64,000 nucleotides of DNA from Mesorhizobium sp. (lineage in GTDB: Bacteria > Pseudomonadota > Alphaproteobacteria > Rhizobiales > Rhizobiaceae), in NCBI RefSeq assembly GCF_004962245.1, contig NZ_SUHQ01000012.1:62001-126000 (forward strand), written 5' to 3'. The translations under genes were made by a program, and so were the position numbers. Below are positions 38,541 to 48,429 of this stretch, piece by piece; the stretch's first letter is position 1; every line of letters starts with the position of its first letter. Below the pieces are notes generated by a model. That model was not told the origin of the DNA, ran no database searches, and was given only the letters and a program-made list of their open reading frames with translations.

Positions 38541-38873
38541 ATGGATAAGAACACCGCTCTCCTTGCATTGGCAGCCCTTGGCCAGGACACCAGGCTCGAG
38601 GTGTTTCGTCTGCTGGTCCGAGCGGGCGCAGACGGCGTGCCAGCCGGCGAGATCGCCTCGCGCCTCGATACGGTGCAGAACACCATGTCGGCGCATCTGA
38701 AGGTCCTCGGCCATGCCGGTCTCGTGCGCGCCGAGCGCGACGGCCGAACGATCCGCTATGTTGCCGACATGACCGGCTTCCGCGACCTGCTTGCCTATCT
38801 CATGGAGGATTGCTGCAACGGTGCGCCGGAACTGTGCCGGCCCGTCATTCAAGCTGTCACTTGCGAATGTTGA
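38541..38873 (+). CDS. arsR: ArsR family transcriptional regulator with C-terminal Cys cluster
   Basis: ArsR winged HTH; EDCCNGAPELC near C-terminus; ars operon context. Confidence 0.9.
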   Translation: MDKNTALLALAALGQDTRLEVFRLLVRAGADGVPAGEIASRLDTVQNTMSAHLKVLGHAGLVRAERDGRTIRYVADMTGFRDLLAYLMEDCCNGAPELCRPVIQAVTCEC

Positions 38874-38886
38874 AGGAGGATGCGCG

Positions 38887-39393
38887 ATGAGTGAGCCATA
38901 CAATGTTCTTTTTCTCTGCACCGGCAATTCGGCACGATCGATCCTTGCCGAAGCCATTCTCAATCGGGTCGGAGCCGGCAAGTTCAAAGCCTATTCGGCC
39001 GGATCGCACCCGAAGGGCGAGGTCCATCCGTTCGCGCTCCAGCTCTTGAAGACCCTCAACCACGACACGTCTTTCGCCCGTTCGAAAGACTGGGAGGAAT
39101 TTGCGGCTCCCGGCGCCCCTGAAATGAACTTCGTTTTCACCGTCTGCGACAACGCGGCCAATGAATCCTGTCCGGTCTGGCCGGGACAACCGATGACGGC
39201 GCATTGGGGCGTGCCCGATCCGGCGGCCGTGGAAGGCACCGACGCCGAAAAGCATCTGGCCTTCGCCGAAGCCTATCGCATGCTCAACAATCGGATCTCG
39301 ATTTTCGTCAGCCTGCCGATGAACGCGATCGACAAGCTCGCCCTGCAGAAACGGCTGGATGAAATCGGCCGCGATCTGCCGAAAGCCGGCTAA
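38887..39393 (+). CDS. arsC: arsenate reductase, low-molecular-weight phosphatase type
   Basis: FLCTGNSARSILAEA P-loop. Confidence 0.9.
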   Translation: MSEPYNVLFLCTGNSARSILAEAILNRVGAGKFKAYSAGSHPKGEVHPFALQLLKTLNHDTSFARSKDWEEFAAPGAPEMNFVFTVCDNAANESCPVWPGQPMTAHWGVPDPAAVEGTDAEKHLAFAEAYRMLNNRISIFVSLPMNAIDKLALQKRLDEIGRDLPKAG

Positions 39394-39397
39394 CATC

Positions 39398-40087
39398 ATG
39401 GCGGCAGACATGCCCCGGCGCATCGTCGCGGAAGCGCTCGGCACCGCGATGCTCGTCGCTACGGTTGTCGGGTCCGGGATCATGGCGGATCGGCTGACGG
39501 ATGACGTGGGTCTCGCCTTGCTCGGCAACACCTTGCCGACTGGAGCCATTTTGGTCGTGCTTATCACCATACTCGGACCGATTTCCGGGGCGCATTTCAA
39601 TCCGGCGGTGACGCTGGTCTTCGCTCTCAGGCGCGAAATCGACGCAACCGCAGCCTTGGCCTACGTCATCGCCCAGATTGTGGGCGGCGTCGCTGGAACG
39701 TTGCTGGCGCACGCCATGTTCGAACTGCCGGTTCTACAGATCTCCCAAACCGTGCGGACCGGAAACGGACAATGGCTTGCGGAGTTGGTGGCCGCCTTCG
39801 GCCTGGTCTTCACCATTCTTGCAGGCCTTCGCTTCCGTTCGGATGCGATTCCATGGCTGGTTGGGCTCTACATCACAGCGGCCTACTGGTTTACGGCTTC
39901 GACCTCCTTTGCCAATCCGGCCGTTGCCATCGCGCGAGCCGTTTCCAACACCTTCGCGGGCATCCGTCCGGTTGACCTGCCGGGGTTCATCTTCGCCGAA
40001 CTTCTGGGCGCGCTGCTCGCCATGGCCTTGGCAGGATGGCTGCTCAGTGAGCCTAAGTCGGTCACGCAGATGAAAGCAGCAAAATGA
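39398..40087 (+). CDS. MIP/aquaporin family protein (AqpS-like)
   Basis: GAHFNPAVTLVFALR NPA motif and second half SFANPAVAIARAVS; ars operon context. Confidence 0.9.
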   Translation: MAADMPRRIVAEALGTAMLVATVVGSGIMADRLTDDVGLALLGNTLPTGAILVVLITILGPISGAHFNPAVTLVFALRREIDATAALAYVIAQIVGGVAGTLLAHAMFELPVLQISQTVRTGNGQWLAELVAAFGLVFTILAGLRFRSDAIPWLVGLYITAAYWFTASTSFANPAVAIARAVSNTFAGIRPVDLPGFIFAELLGALLAMALAGWLLSEPKSVTQMKAAK

Positions 40088-40506
40088 CCATCACCATCTA
40101 TCACAACCCCAACTGCGGCACCTCGCGCAACACGCTCGCCATCATCCGGCAGTCCGGCGAAGAGCCCGATGTGATCGAGTATCTGAAAAACCCGCCGTCG
40201 CGAGAGCGGCTGGTCGAGTTGATCACCGCGATGGGGATGACGCCGCGCGAATTGCTGCGCGAGAAGGGTACGCCTTACGCCGAACTCAATCTCGGTGATC
40301 CCAAATGGACCGATGACGAGATCCTCGATTTCATGCTGGCGCATCCGATCCTGATCAACCGGCCGATTGTCGTCACACCGCTCGGCACCATGCTTGCACG
40401 GCCGTCCGAAGCCGTTCTCGACATCCTGCCCAATCCGGATATAGGGCCATTCACCAAGGAAGACGGCGAAGTCGTCATCGACGAACAGGGCAAGCGCATT
40501 GCCTGA
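40084..40506 (+). CDS. arsC: arsenate reductase, glutaredoxin-dependent type
   Basis: [34 protein letters not shown]. Confidence 0.93.
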   Translation: MTITIYHNPNCGTSRNTLAIIRQSGEEPDVIEYLKNPPSRERLVELITAMGMTPRELLREKGTPYAELNLGDPKWTDDEILDFMLAHPILINRPIVVTPLGTMLARPSEAVLDILPNPDIGPFTKEDGEVVIDEQGKRIA

Positions 40507-40510
40507 CCAC

Positions 40511-41227
40511 GTGCCCGAAGATTCCTTGCCGAACGTGGACGAAGATCAGTTCCGGCCGATCGACCTGCAGGCGCTGCTGGATGTGCCGCGGTCGATCCAC
40601 AAGCCTCGCGTGCTGATGCTCTACGGTTCGCTACGCGAGCGGTCCTACTCCCGGCTCGCGACGGAGGAGGCCGCTCGCATCTTGCGTCGGCTGGGCGCCG
40701 AGGTGCGCATTTACAATCCCTCTGGCCTGCCGCTGCCGGATTCGACATCGGCCGGTCACCCAAAAGTCCAGGAGCTGCGAACCCTGTCGATCTGGTCGGA
40801 AGCACAGGTCTGGTGCTCGCCGGAGCGGCATGGTGCCATGACGGGAGTGATGAAGGCGCAGATCGACTGGCTACCGCTCTCGGCTGGCGGCGTCAGGACG
40901 ACGCAAGGCCGCACGCTCGCGGTGATGCAGGTTTCCGGCGGTTCGCAGAGCTTCAACGCGGTCAACCAGCTCCGCATCCTTGGCCGCTGGATGCGGATGG
41001 TCACCATCCCCAACCAGTCGTCGGTGGCCAAGGCTTTCAACGAGTTCGACGAGGCCGGCCGCATGAAGCCGTCCCCGTACTATAACCGGATCGTCGACGT
41101 GATGGAGGAGCTGATGAAGTTCACGCTGCTCCTGCGCGATCGGTCCGCCTATCTCACGGACCGTTATTCCGAGCGCGTCGAAAGCGCCGAAGAGGTCGCC
41201 AAGCGGGTCAGCCAGCGCTCGATTTGA
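40511..41227 (+). CDS. arsH: arsenical resistance NADPH-dependent flavoprotein ArsH
   Basis: [49 protein letters not shown] start chosen. Confidence 0.93.
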   Translation: MPEDSLPNVDEDQFRPIDLQALLDVPRSIHKPRVLMLYGSLRERSYSRLATEEAARILRRLGAEVRIYNPSGLPLPDSTSAGHPKVQELRTLSIWSEAQVWCSPERHGAMTGVMKAQIDWLPLSAGGVRTTQGRTLAVMQVSGGSQSFNAVNQLRILGRWMRMVTIPNQSSVAKAFNEFDEAGRMKPSPYYNRIVDVMEELMKFTLLLRDRSAYLTDRYSERVESAEEVAKRVSQRSI

Positions 41228-41317
41228 GGGTGATTGCCGATCCACGATCATCCTGATCGGTCACACACGCGTCTTTGCAGCGCAGCCAAGCGGCTGCGAT
41301 TGGATACCGGTATACAT

Positions 41318-41341
41318 CTATTTCGAGAATTTTCGAAATAG
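41318..41341. promoter_or_regulatory. palindromic candidate ArsR operator
   Basis: CTATTTCG-N8-CGAAATAG, just upstream of TTGACG-N17-TAGCTT. Confidence 0.5.
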
Positions 41342-41378
41342 TATTGACGCGGCATTGTTCCGGTACTAGCTTATTTCC

Positions 41379-41699
41379 ATGAAACTCGAACAAGCAGCAA
41401 AACAGCTCGAGGCGCTCGGCAATCCGAAGCGGCTCAATCTCTATCGCACACTGGTGAGGGCAGGTGAGGCCGGGCGACCGGTCGGTTACCTGCAGGAGAC
41501 GCTCGGCATCGCTCCATCGACCTTGTCGCATCACCTCCACCGGCTCATCCTGACCGGCCTAGTCACCCAGGAACGTCAGGCGACGACCCTGATCTGCCGT
41601 GCCAATTATCCGGTGATGGACGATCTCCTTGGTTTCCTCGCCGACGAATGTTGTGCCGATGCCGCATGCGGCCCGGCTGTCGGCGAGGCGGCTGCGTAA
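41379..41699 (+). CDS. ArsR family transcriptional regulator, second copy type
   Basis: ArsR HTH (YLQETLGIAPSTLSHHLHRLILTGLV), C-terminal ECCADAAC. Confidence 0.9.
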   Translation: MKLEQAAKQLEALGNPKRLNLYRTLVRAGEAGRPVGYLQETLGIAPSTLSHHLHRLILTGLVTQERQATTLICRANYPVMDDLLGFLADECCADAACGPAVGEAAA

Positions 41700-41752
41700 C
41701 CTCTTTTTTTGACGAATATTTCCATAATCCTAGAAACATAGAAGGTGCCATC

Positions 41753-43192
41753 ATGGTTCCCAGCAGAAACCTCCCGGTCGCCATCATCGGCGGCGGACCT
41801 GTCGGCCTGGCGGCGGCCGCCCAACTCGTCCGCCGCGGCCTTCCGGTCAAGCTCTACGAGGCCGGTTCCGCGGTTGGGTCGAACCTTCTGGACTGGGGCC
41901 ATGTGCGGGTTTTCACGCCGTGGCGCTATTGTGTCGATGCGGTCGCCCGAAAACTTCTCGAGAGCCACGGCTGGCAAATGCCGGAGCCGGAGGCGTTCCC
42001 CACGGCCGGAGAGATAGTCGACCAGTACCTCGCGCCGCTCGCAAAGCTTGCCGAACTGGCGCCATCGATCGAGACCAATGCCCGTGTTGTCGCCATTTCG
42101 CGGTGGGGGGCCGACAAAGTGTTGAGCAAGGCGCGCGAGACGCGGCCGTTCATGCTTCTGGTCGAAACGGTCAAGGGCACGCGCCGGGACAGCGCTCGTG
42201 CCGTCATCGATGCATCCGGCACCTGGCAAACGCCGAATCCGCTGGGCGCGGGTGGGTTGCCGGCCGAAGGTGAGGTGGAATTTGCAAACCGCATCGCCTA
42301 CGGCATACCGGATGTCTTGGGACGCGACCGTCATCTCTATGCAGGCCGCACGACATTGGTGGTGGGCGCCGGCCATTCCGCCGCCAATGCCTTGCTGGAA
42401 TTGGCCAGGCTTGCGGAAACCGAACCGGGCACCTCGGCCCTATGGGCGACGCGCAGCACCGATCTCGTCCGCATCTATGGTGGCGGCGATGCCGACGCCT
42501 TGCCGGCGCGGGGCGAGCTTGGTTCCGATGTTCGGGAGCTCGCCGAGAGCGGTCGCGTACGGCTGGTGACGGGCTTTGCCACGGTCGCCATCCGCGAGGT
42601 CGACGGCCGCCTGGTTGTCGAAGGCCAGACAAAGGACGGATTGCGCACGCTCGGCCCCGTCGACCGGATCATCGCAGCGACGGGTCAGCGCCCCGATCTC
42701 GCCTTGACCCGGGAGCTTCGGCTGGATCTCGATCCATGGCTCGAAGGCGTCAAGGCGCTCGGGCCGCTGATCGACCCCAATGAGCATTCCTGTGGCGACG
42801 TGCCGCCGCATGGTCACCGCGAGCTCAGCCACCCCGAGCCCGATTTCTACACGGTCGGCGTCAAAAGCTATGGCCGCGCCCCGACGTTCCTGTTGCTGAC
42901 AGGCTATGAGCAGGTCCGCTCGGTCGCCGCGGCGATCGCCGGCGACATGGCGGCGGCTGATGCCGTGCAGCTGGTGTTGCCCGAGACCGGCGTTTGCACG
43001 GTGCCGGTATCCGCGTTCGGAACCTCATCCGAAGGCTGCTGCGGCGGACCAGCGCCGGCCTCTGTCGATGCCTGCTGTGTCGACGACGCCAAGGCAAAGG
43101 CGGGCGGCAAGTCAGGCTGCGATTGCGGCGGCACGCAAGCGATCGCCGCGGCGCGCAGCGGCGATCTCGAGATCGCGGACGCCGCCGAATGA
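41753..43192 (+). CDS. FAD/NAD(P)-binding monooxygenase-like flavoprotein with Cys-rich C-terminal tail
   Basis: GGGPVGLAAAAQLVRRG and VVGAGHSAANALLEL dinucleotide sites; tail EGCCGGPAPASVDACCVDDAKAKAGGKSGCDCGG. Confidence 0.85.
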   Translation: MVPSRNLPVAIIGGGPVGLAAAAQLVRRGLPVKLYEAGSAVGSNLLDWGHVRVFTPWRYCVDAVARKLLESHGWQMPEPEAFPTAGEIVDQYLAPLAKLAELAPSIETNARVVAISRWGADKVLSKARETRPFMLLVETVKGTRRDSARAVIDASGTWQTPNPLGAGGLPAEGEVEFANRIAYGIPDVLGRDRHLYAGRTTLVVGAGHSAANALLELARLAETEPGTSALWATRSTDLVRIYGGGDADALPARGELGSDVRELAESGRVRLVTGFATVAIREVDGRLVVEGQTKDGLRTLGPVDRIIAATGQRPDLALTRELRLDLDPWLEGVKALGPLIDPNEHSCGDVPPHGHRELSHPEPDFYTVGVKSYGRAPTFLLLTGYEQVRSVAAAIAGDMAAADAVQLVLPETGVCTVPVSAFGTSSEGCCGGPAPASVDACCVDDAKAKAGGKSGCDCGGTQAIAAARSGDLEIADAAE

Positions 43193-44427
43193 GCGACCGG
43201 AGGATCCCGGCTGCCGCGCTTTGGGCATTGGGGCTGACGCAGATCATCGGCTACGGCACGCTCTATTACAGCTTCAGCATCCTGGTGCCGTCCATCGCGC
43301 TCGAGTTCGCCTGGCCGGAGCAATGGGTTTTCGGTGCCCTGTCGGCGTCGCTGCTGGTGGGGGGCCTGTTTGCTCCCACAGCCGGGCGCTGGGCCGATCG
43401 CTTCGGCGCCGGCCGCGTGATGACCTTTGGCTCGGCAGCGGCCGCAGCAGCGCTTGTCGCGTGCGCGGTAGCACCCGGCCGGGTGACCTTCGTGCTGGCC
43501 CTGGTGACGATGGAGCTGGCGTCGGCGTTCGTGCTCTACAGCGCCGCTTTCGTGGCGATCGTCCAGATCGGCGGAGCCAAGGCGTTGCGCAGCATCACCC
43601 ATCTGACGCTGATCGCCGGCTTCGCCTCGACGCTGTTCTGGCCGTTGACGGCTGCGCTGCACGAATACCTGACCTGGCGCGAGGTCTACCTCGTCTTTGC
43701 CGCCGTCAATCTCGCCATCTGCCTTCCCATCCATGCCTGGCTGGCGCGGCTGTCGCGTCGGACAGGCGAAAGCGCTTCGGTGACACCGGCGGCCATCGGG
43801 TCAACAGGCGGTCCGGTCGCCTTCACCCCGCGCGACCGCAGCAGAGTGTTTCTGCTCATGCTTGGCGGCTTCGCGGTCGAAGGTTTCGTGCTGTCCTCGA
43901 TCCTCGTGCACATGGTCCCGCTGACGGCGGCGCTCGGGCTTGGCTCGGCCGGGCTTGTCGTAACCACGCTTTTCGGGCCGTCGCAGGTGGCAAGCCGGTT
44001 GACCAATATGCTGTTCGGCGGCCAGCTGGCGCAGACCTGGCTCGCGGTGATCGGCGCGACACTGCTGCCGCTCGGCCTTGTCGTCCTGCTGGCGACGACA
44101 CCATCGGTGCCTGGAGCCGTCGCCTTCGTCATCCTGTTCGGGTTGGGCTCGGGCCTCGCCAGCATCGTCGGCGGCACGCTGCCGCTGGAACTGTTCGGGC
44201 GGGAGCGCTACGGCGCCCGGCTCGGCTGGGTGACGGCCGCGCGTCAGTTTTCTTCTGCACTCGCGCCCTTTGCTCTCGCCATGGCGATGGCAGGCATGGG
44301 CGTCCAACCATCGCTCTGGTTGACCGCCGGCGTCGGCATGCTCGGCATACTGGCTTTCTCGGCGATCGTCCTGATCAAGCGGCGACCCCTCGCGCATGTC
44401 CCCGCAATGCTTACGTCGGCGACCTGA
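43189..44427 (+). CDS. MFS transporter
   Basis: 12-TM-like hydrophobicity; ATGA overlap with flavoprotein stop. Confidence 0.9.
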   Translation: MSDRRIPAAALWALGLTQIIGYGTLYYSFSILVPSIALEFAWPEQWVFGALSASLLVGGLFAPTAGRWADRFGAGRVMTFGSAAAAAALVACAVAPGRVTFVLALVTMELASAFVLYSAAFVAIVQIGGAKALRSITHLTLIAGFASTLFWPLTAALHEYLTWREVYLVFAAVNLAICLPIHAWLARLSRRTGESASVTPAAIGSTGGPVAFTPRDRSRVFLLMLGGFAVEGFVLSSILVHMVPLTAALGLGSAGLVVTTLFGPSQVASRLTNMLFGGQLAQTWLAVIGATLLPLGLVVLLATTPSVPGAVAFVILFGLGSGLASIVGGTLPLELFGRERYGARLGWVTAARQFSSALAPFALAMAMAGMGVQPSLWLTAGVGMLGILAFSAIVLIKRRPLAHVPAMLTSAT

Positions 44428-44539
44428 CCATCAAGGCCGCGCACGGCGCCCAGCTTGTGCGCAATACCGGGCGGCCGGCCATGGGCGCTCGACGGGCTGC
44501 TGTCCGGTTGGTAAGCCCTCGCCTAAGGAGAGTCGAGAC

Positions 44540-46039
44540 ATGACCGTTGCGATCGAGATGGGCCACACGACGGCGGGCGCCCCGGCGGCACTGGATCTTG
44601 AGGAGCTGCTGGCGACCCGCCTGCTGGTGCAGGGCAATTCGGGCTCCGGCAAATCCCACCTGCTGCGCCGGCTGCTGGAGCAGAGTGCGCCCTGGGTGCA
44701 GCAGACCATCATCGACCCCGAAGGCGATTTCGTGTCGCTGGGCGACCGGTTCGGCCATTTGGTGATCGATGCCGAGGAGCATACCGAGCGCGGCCTGCAG
44801 AGCGCCGGCGAGCGGGCGCGCATCCACCGTGTCTCCACGGTGCTCAATCTCGAAGGGCTCGACGCCGAGAACCAGATGCGGCGCGCCGCCGCCTTCCTCG
44901 GCGGGCTGTTCGAGGTCGCCCGCGACCATTGGTACCCGATGCTGGTGGTGGTGGACGAGGCGCAGCTGTTCGCGCCGGCGGTCGCCGGCGAGGTTTCGGA
45001 CGAGGCGCGCAAGCTCTCGCTCGGCGCCATGACCAACCTGATGTGCCGTGGCCGCAAACGCGGGCTTGCCGGGATCATCGCCACCCAGCGGCTGGCCAAG
45101 CTCGCCAAGAACGTCGCGGCCGAGGCTTCCAATTTCCTCATGGGCCGCACTTTTCTCGATATCGACATGGCGCGCGCCGCCGACCTTTTGGGCATGGAGC
45201 GGCGCCAGGCCGAGGCTTTCCGCGACCTGGAGCGCGGGCAATTCATGGCGCTCGGCCCGGCGCTGTCGCGCCGTCCGCTGGGGCTGCGCATCGGCCCGAC
45301 GGAGACAAGTCCGCGCAACGGCACCCCGCGGCTGATGCCGCTGCCGGAAGCGGCACTGGAGGATGCCCGCGCCATCATCCTGGCAGCCCCGCCGCCCGAG
45401 ACGGTGCGGCCGCAGCGCCGGTCGTCGCCGGACCTGCTCGATCAGCTGATGGCGGCAAAGTCGGCGGCGCTGGAAATCCGCCCCGAACCGGTGGAGCCGC
45501 CGATCAGCGCCGAGGATCTGGCGGAGCGGCGTGAGCGGGTGGACCGGGTCCTGCGCGCCGTGCTGGCGCAACCCGACGCGGGATTTCGCGTCATCGGCGT
45601 GCTCTACCAGGAGTTCGTCGTCCGCTGCCGCATAGAGGGCCTCGCCTCGGTCGTGCCGGACCTGCCGGAGTTCCGCCGCATGCTGACGCGCGCCCGCGCC
45701 GGGCTGGGCTCCGACATGACCGGCGATGACGCCTGGCAGGACGTCTCGGTGCGCGCCTCGCTTCTGCCCGAGGATATGCAGGGCGTGTTCATGATGATCG
45801 CCCGCGCGGCGAAGGAGGGCTGGCCCTGCCCAAGCGACGCGGCGATTGCCCGCGCCTATGGCTCGCACTCGTTGCGCCGCGCCCGGCGCCTGCTGACCTA
45901 TATCGAGGAGCAGGGGCTGATCGTGTGCCAGCTCGACGGGGTCGGAAGGCGGACGGTTACGCTGGTGGAACTGGCTTGGGCTACGGCGCCGGGGGATCCT
46001 AATGCCGAGGAGGCGGAGCAGGGGAGCTTGGCTGTGTGA
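44540..46039 (+). CDS. HerA/DUF87-like ATP-binding protein with C-terminal winged-helix-like region
   Basis: Walker A QGNSGSGKSHLLRRLLEQ, Walker B PMLVVVDEAQLFAP, CRGRKRGLAGIIATQRLAKL. Confidence 0.85.
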   Translation: MTVAIEMGHTTAGAPAALDLEELLATRLLVQGNSGSGKSHLLRRLLEQSAPWVQQTIIDPEGDFVSLGDRFGHLVIDAEEHTERGLQSAGERARIHRVSTVLNLEGLDAENQMRRAAAFLGGLFEVARDHWYPMLVVVDEAQLFAPAVAGEVSDEARKLSLGAMTNLMCRGRKRGLAGIIATQRLAKLAKNVAAEASNFLMGRTFLDIDMARAADLLGMERRQAEAFRDLERGQFMALGPALSRRPLGLRIGPTETSPRNGTPRLMPLPEAALEDARAIILAAPPPETVRPQRRSSPDLLDQLMAAKSAALEIRPEPVEPPISAEDLAERRERVDRVLRAVLAQPDAGFRVIGVLYQEFVVRCRIEGLASVVPDLPEFRRMLTRARAGLGSDMTGDDAWQDVSVRASLLPEDMQGVFMMIARAAKEGWPCPSDAAIARAYGSHSLRRARRLLTYIEEQGLIVCQLDGVGRRTVTLVELAWATAPGDPNAEEAEQGSLAV

Positions 46040-46088
46040 GGCGGTAGGGCGCTGCGGGGTCAGAAACGAGGGTTTGCCAAAGATGAGG

Positions 46089-47282
46089 TCAGCTCAGAAG
46101 ATTGCGCGCCGTGCGCATGAAAATCTTTGACCCGATCGGGATCAGGTCGTCGGGAAAGTCATAGTCCGGATTGTGCAAAGCGGGGTGCCGCTCGCCCGCC
46201 CCCAGGAAGAACATCGCCGACGAGGCGCCGTGGCCGAACAGGCCGAAATCTTCCGAAGCGCGCATCGGCAGACCTTCCTCTTCCTGCACGATGCCCTCTT
46301 CGTGGAGCGCTTGCCGCAAATGTTCCACCGCATCCGGCGCGTTGACGCTGGCAACAAATATCTCGTGGTAGTCCCACCGGGCAGAAAGGCCATGTTGGCC
46401 CGCGATTTGTGTGACCAGCGATTCAGCGGTGGCGCACAGGTTTGCCATGCGTTCGTCGCGCCGGGTGCGCAGCGTCGCCCAGACCTCTGCATTGCCGGGC
46501 GCGATGCCGAACACGGCTTCGCCCATCGCGGCGTGGGTGACGGTCAGCATGCTGAAGTCGTCGTCGGCGAAGGTTCCGCGCCCGAGCGCGGGCAGAGCCG
46601 GCATCAACTGGCTGATTGCCATCATGGGCGAGATGCCGGTCTCGGGCATGGACGAATGCGCGGTCTTGCCCTCCAGCACAATACGCATGCCGCGCGAAGC
46701 ACAGTTGACCACCCCGGGTTTGAGCCGCACTTCACCGAACGGCACACCGGGCAGATTGTGCAATGAGAAAGCGAAATCCGGCGCGATTTCGCCAAAGCGC
46801 GGATCGGCGACGACGCCGGCCGCGCCATTGCCGGTTTCTTCCGCCGGCTGGAACATCAGCACGACGCGGCCGCGGGCAGGTCTCGCGCGCCCCAACTGCC
46901 GTCCCAATGCCGCCAGGATCGCGGTATGTCCGTCATGGCCGCACATATGCGACTTGCCCGGCACGAGCGATGAATGCGGCACGCCTGAAAGTTCTTCAAT
47001 CGGCAAGGCATCGAGTTCCGAGCGGAACATGACCGTCGGCCCCTCCTTGCCGCTTTCATATATAGCCGCTACGCCGTGTCCGCCTAATCCGGTCAGCACT
47101 TTGTCCGGCCTTGTATCGGCGAGGAAGTCGACGACCTCTCTAGCGGTCTTCTCCTCTTCATTCGAGATTTCCGGTTGCTGGTGCAGCTTGCGCCGCCACG
47201 CTATAAGCTCGACAATGTCTCGATTGGTAAGGGTCACGTTTTCCGACTCCGTTTGCGCACCATTCTCCACAAAAGCAGCCAT
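46089..47282 (-). CDS. M20 family amidohydrolase/peptidase
   Basis: MCGHDGHTAILAALGRQL, MFQPAEETGNGA, SEDFGLFG. Confidence 0.92.
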   Translation of the reverse strand: MAAFVENGAQTESENVTLTNRDIVELIAWRRKLHQQPEISNEEEKTAREVVDFLADTRPDKVLTGLGGHGVAAIYESGKEGPTVMFRSELDALPIEELSGVPHSSLVPGKSHMCGHDGHTAILAALGRQLGRARPARGRVVLMFQPAEETGNGAAGVVADPRFGEIAPDFAFSLHNLPGVPFGEVRLKPGVVNCASRGMRIVLEGKTAHSSMPETGISPMMAISQLMPALPALGRGTFADDDFSMLTVTHAAMGEAVFGIAPGNAEVWATLRTRRDERMANLCATAESLVTQIAGQHGLSARWDYHEIFVASVNAPDAVEHLRQALHEEGIVQEEEGLPMRASEDFGLFGHGASSAMFFLGAGERHPALHNPDYDFPDDLIPIGSKIFMRTARNLLS

Positions 47283-47304
47283 TGCTCCAGCACCTTGGTC
47301 AAGG

Positions 47305-47560
47305 AGTTTCGAAATCCGGTGCGGCGCAAGGTGAAGACAATGAGGACGGCACGAACAACAGCAGCGCATTGAGCACGCCAGAGGTCAGGCCGGTGCCCAG
47401 CCAGGCCGGGAAGCGCGGGCGCCCGAAGCGATGACCGTTCGCTGATAGACCTGCACGCAGCCGGTCAGGCTGGTGCCGAGCGTCGGCGGGTGCACGCGAA
47501 AGACGCCGATGCCGTTGACCAGGCGATCAGCACTCCCGGCGCCAGCGCAATCAGAATCGC
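47305..47560 (-). pseudogene. frameshifted remnant of an RbsC-like sugar ABC transporter permease
   Basis: Minus-strand fragments in different frames: [13 protein letters not shown] / [35 protein letters not shown] / [19 protein letters not shown] / VLIVFTLRRTGF. Confidence 0.65.
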
Positions 47561-47578
47561 ATCTTTGGGAAATTCCGC

Positions 47579-47654
<76 letters not shown>

Positions 47655-47815
47655 GTCCAGCGGATGGGCGCATTTATCGGGCGCGGCGGTTTCCTGTCAA
47701 GACGGCGTTTGGCCCAAAAGGCGCGCGGCGAGCCATCGATCTGGCGTGCCGCGGCAGCTGGCTCTTGCCGCTTTCGCCCGCAATGGCTACATGTCGGCAA
47801 CAATCGGAGACCGGC

Positions 47816-48106
47816 ATGATAGCCCTCATTCAGACCATTGTCCTGGCGCTTGACATTTATTGGTGGATCATCATCGCTTCGGCGATTTTCTCCTGGCTCT
47901 ACGCTTTCAACGTCGTCAACTCGCGCAACCAGTTCGTCGACAGCGTCAGCAACATGCTCTTCCGGCTGACCGAGCCGGCGCTGCGGCCGATCCGTCGCTT
48001 CTTGCCTGACCTCGGCGGCATCGACATTTCGCCGATCATCCTGCTCCTGATCCTGTTCTTCCTCCGGCAGTTCCTGCTCACCACGGTGGCGCCGCTGGTC
48101 GTCTGA
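47816..48106 (+). CDS. YggT family protein
   Basis: [16 protein letters not shown]...[28 protein letters not shown]. Confidence 0.93.
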   Translation: MIALIQTIVLALDIYWWIIIASAIFSWLYAFNVVNSRNQFVDSVSNMLFRLTEPALRPIRRFLPDLGGIDISPIILLLILFFLRQFLLTTVAPLVV

Positions 48107-48114
48107 GCCATTCG

Positions 48115-48429
48115 ATGAGCGCGCCGCTCCGCTTGCGCGACGACGGCGTCGATCTCTTCGTCCGGCTGACGCCGAAAGCAGCGATGGACAGGTTGGAAGG
48201 CATCGAGATATCGGCAGACGGGCGAAGCCATCTGAAGGCTCGCGTCCGCGCCGTGCCGGAAAACGGCGCCGCCAATCAAGCGCTCGAACGGCTGGTCGCC
48301 AAGGCGTTGGGAGTGCCGCGATCGGCTGTCTCGGTTGTCGCCGGCGGCACGGCCCGGCTGAAGACGCTGCGCGTGCTCGGCGATCCGGCCGCGCTGGCGA
48401 AGAGCGTCGAGCTGCTCGGCGATGCTTGA
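48115..48429 (+). CDS. DUF167 (YggU) family protein
   Basis: VRLTPKAAMDRLEGI...VRAVPENGAANQALERLVAKAL. Confidence 0.92.
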   Translation: MSAPLRLRDDGVDLFVRLTPKAAMDRLEGIEISADGRSHLKARVRAVPENGAANQALERLVAKALGVPRSAVSVVAGGTARLKTLRVLGDPAALAKSVELLGDA

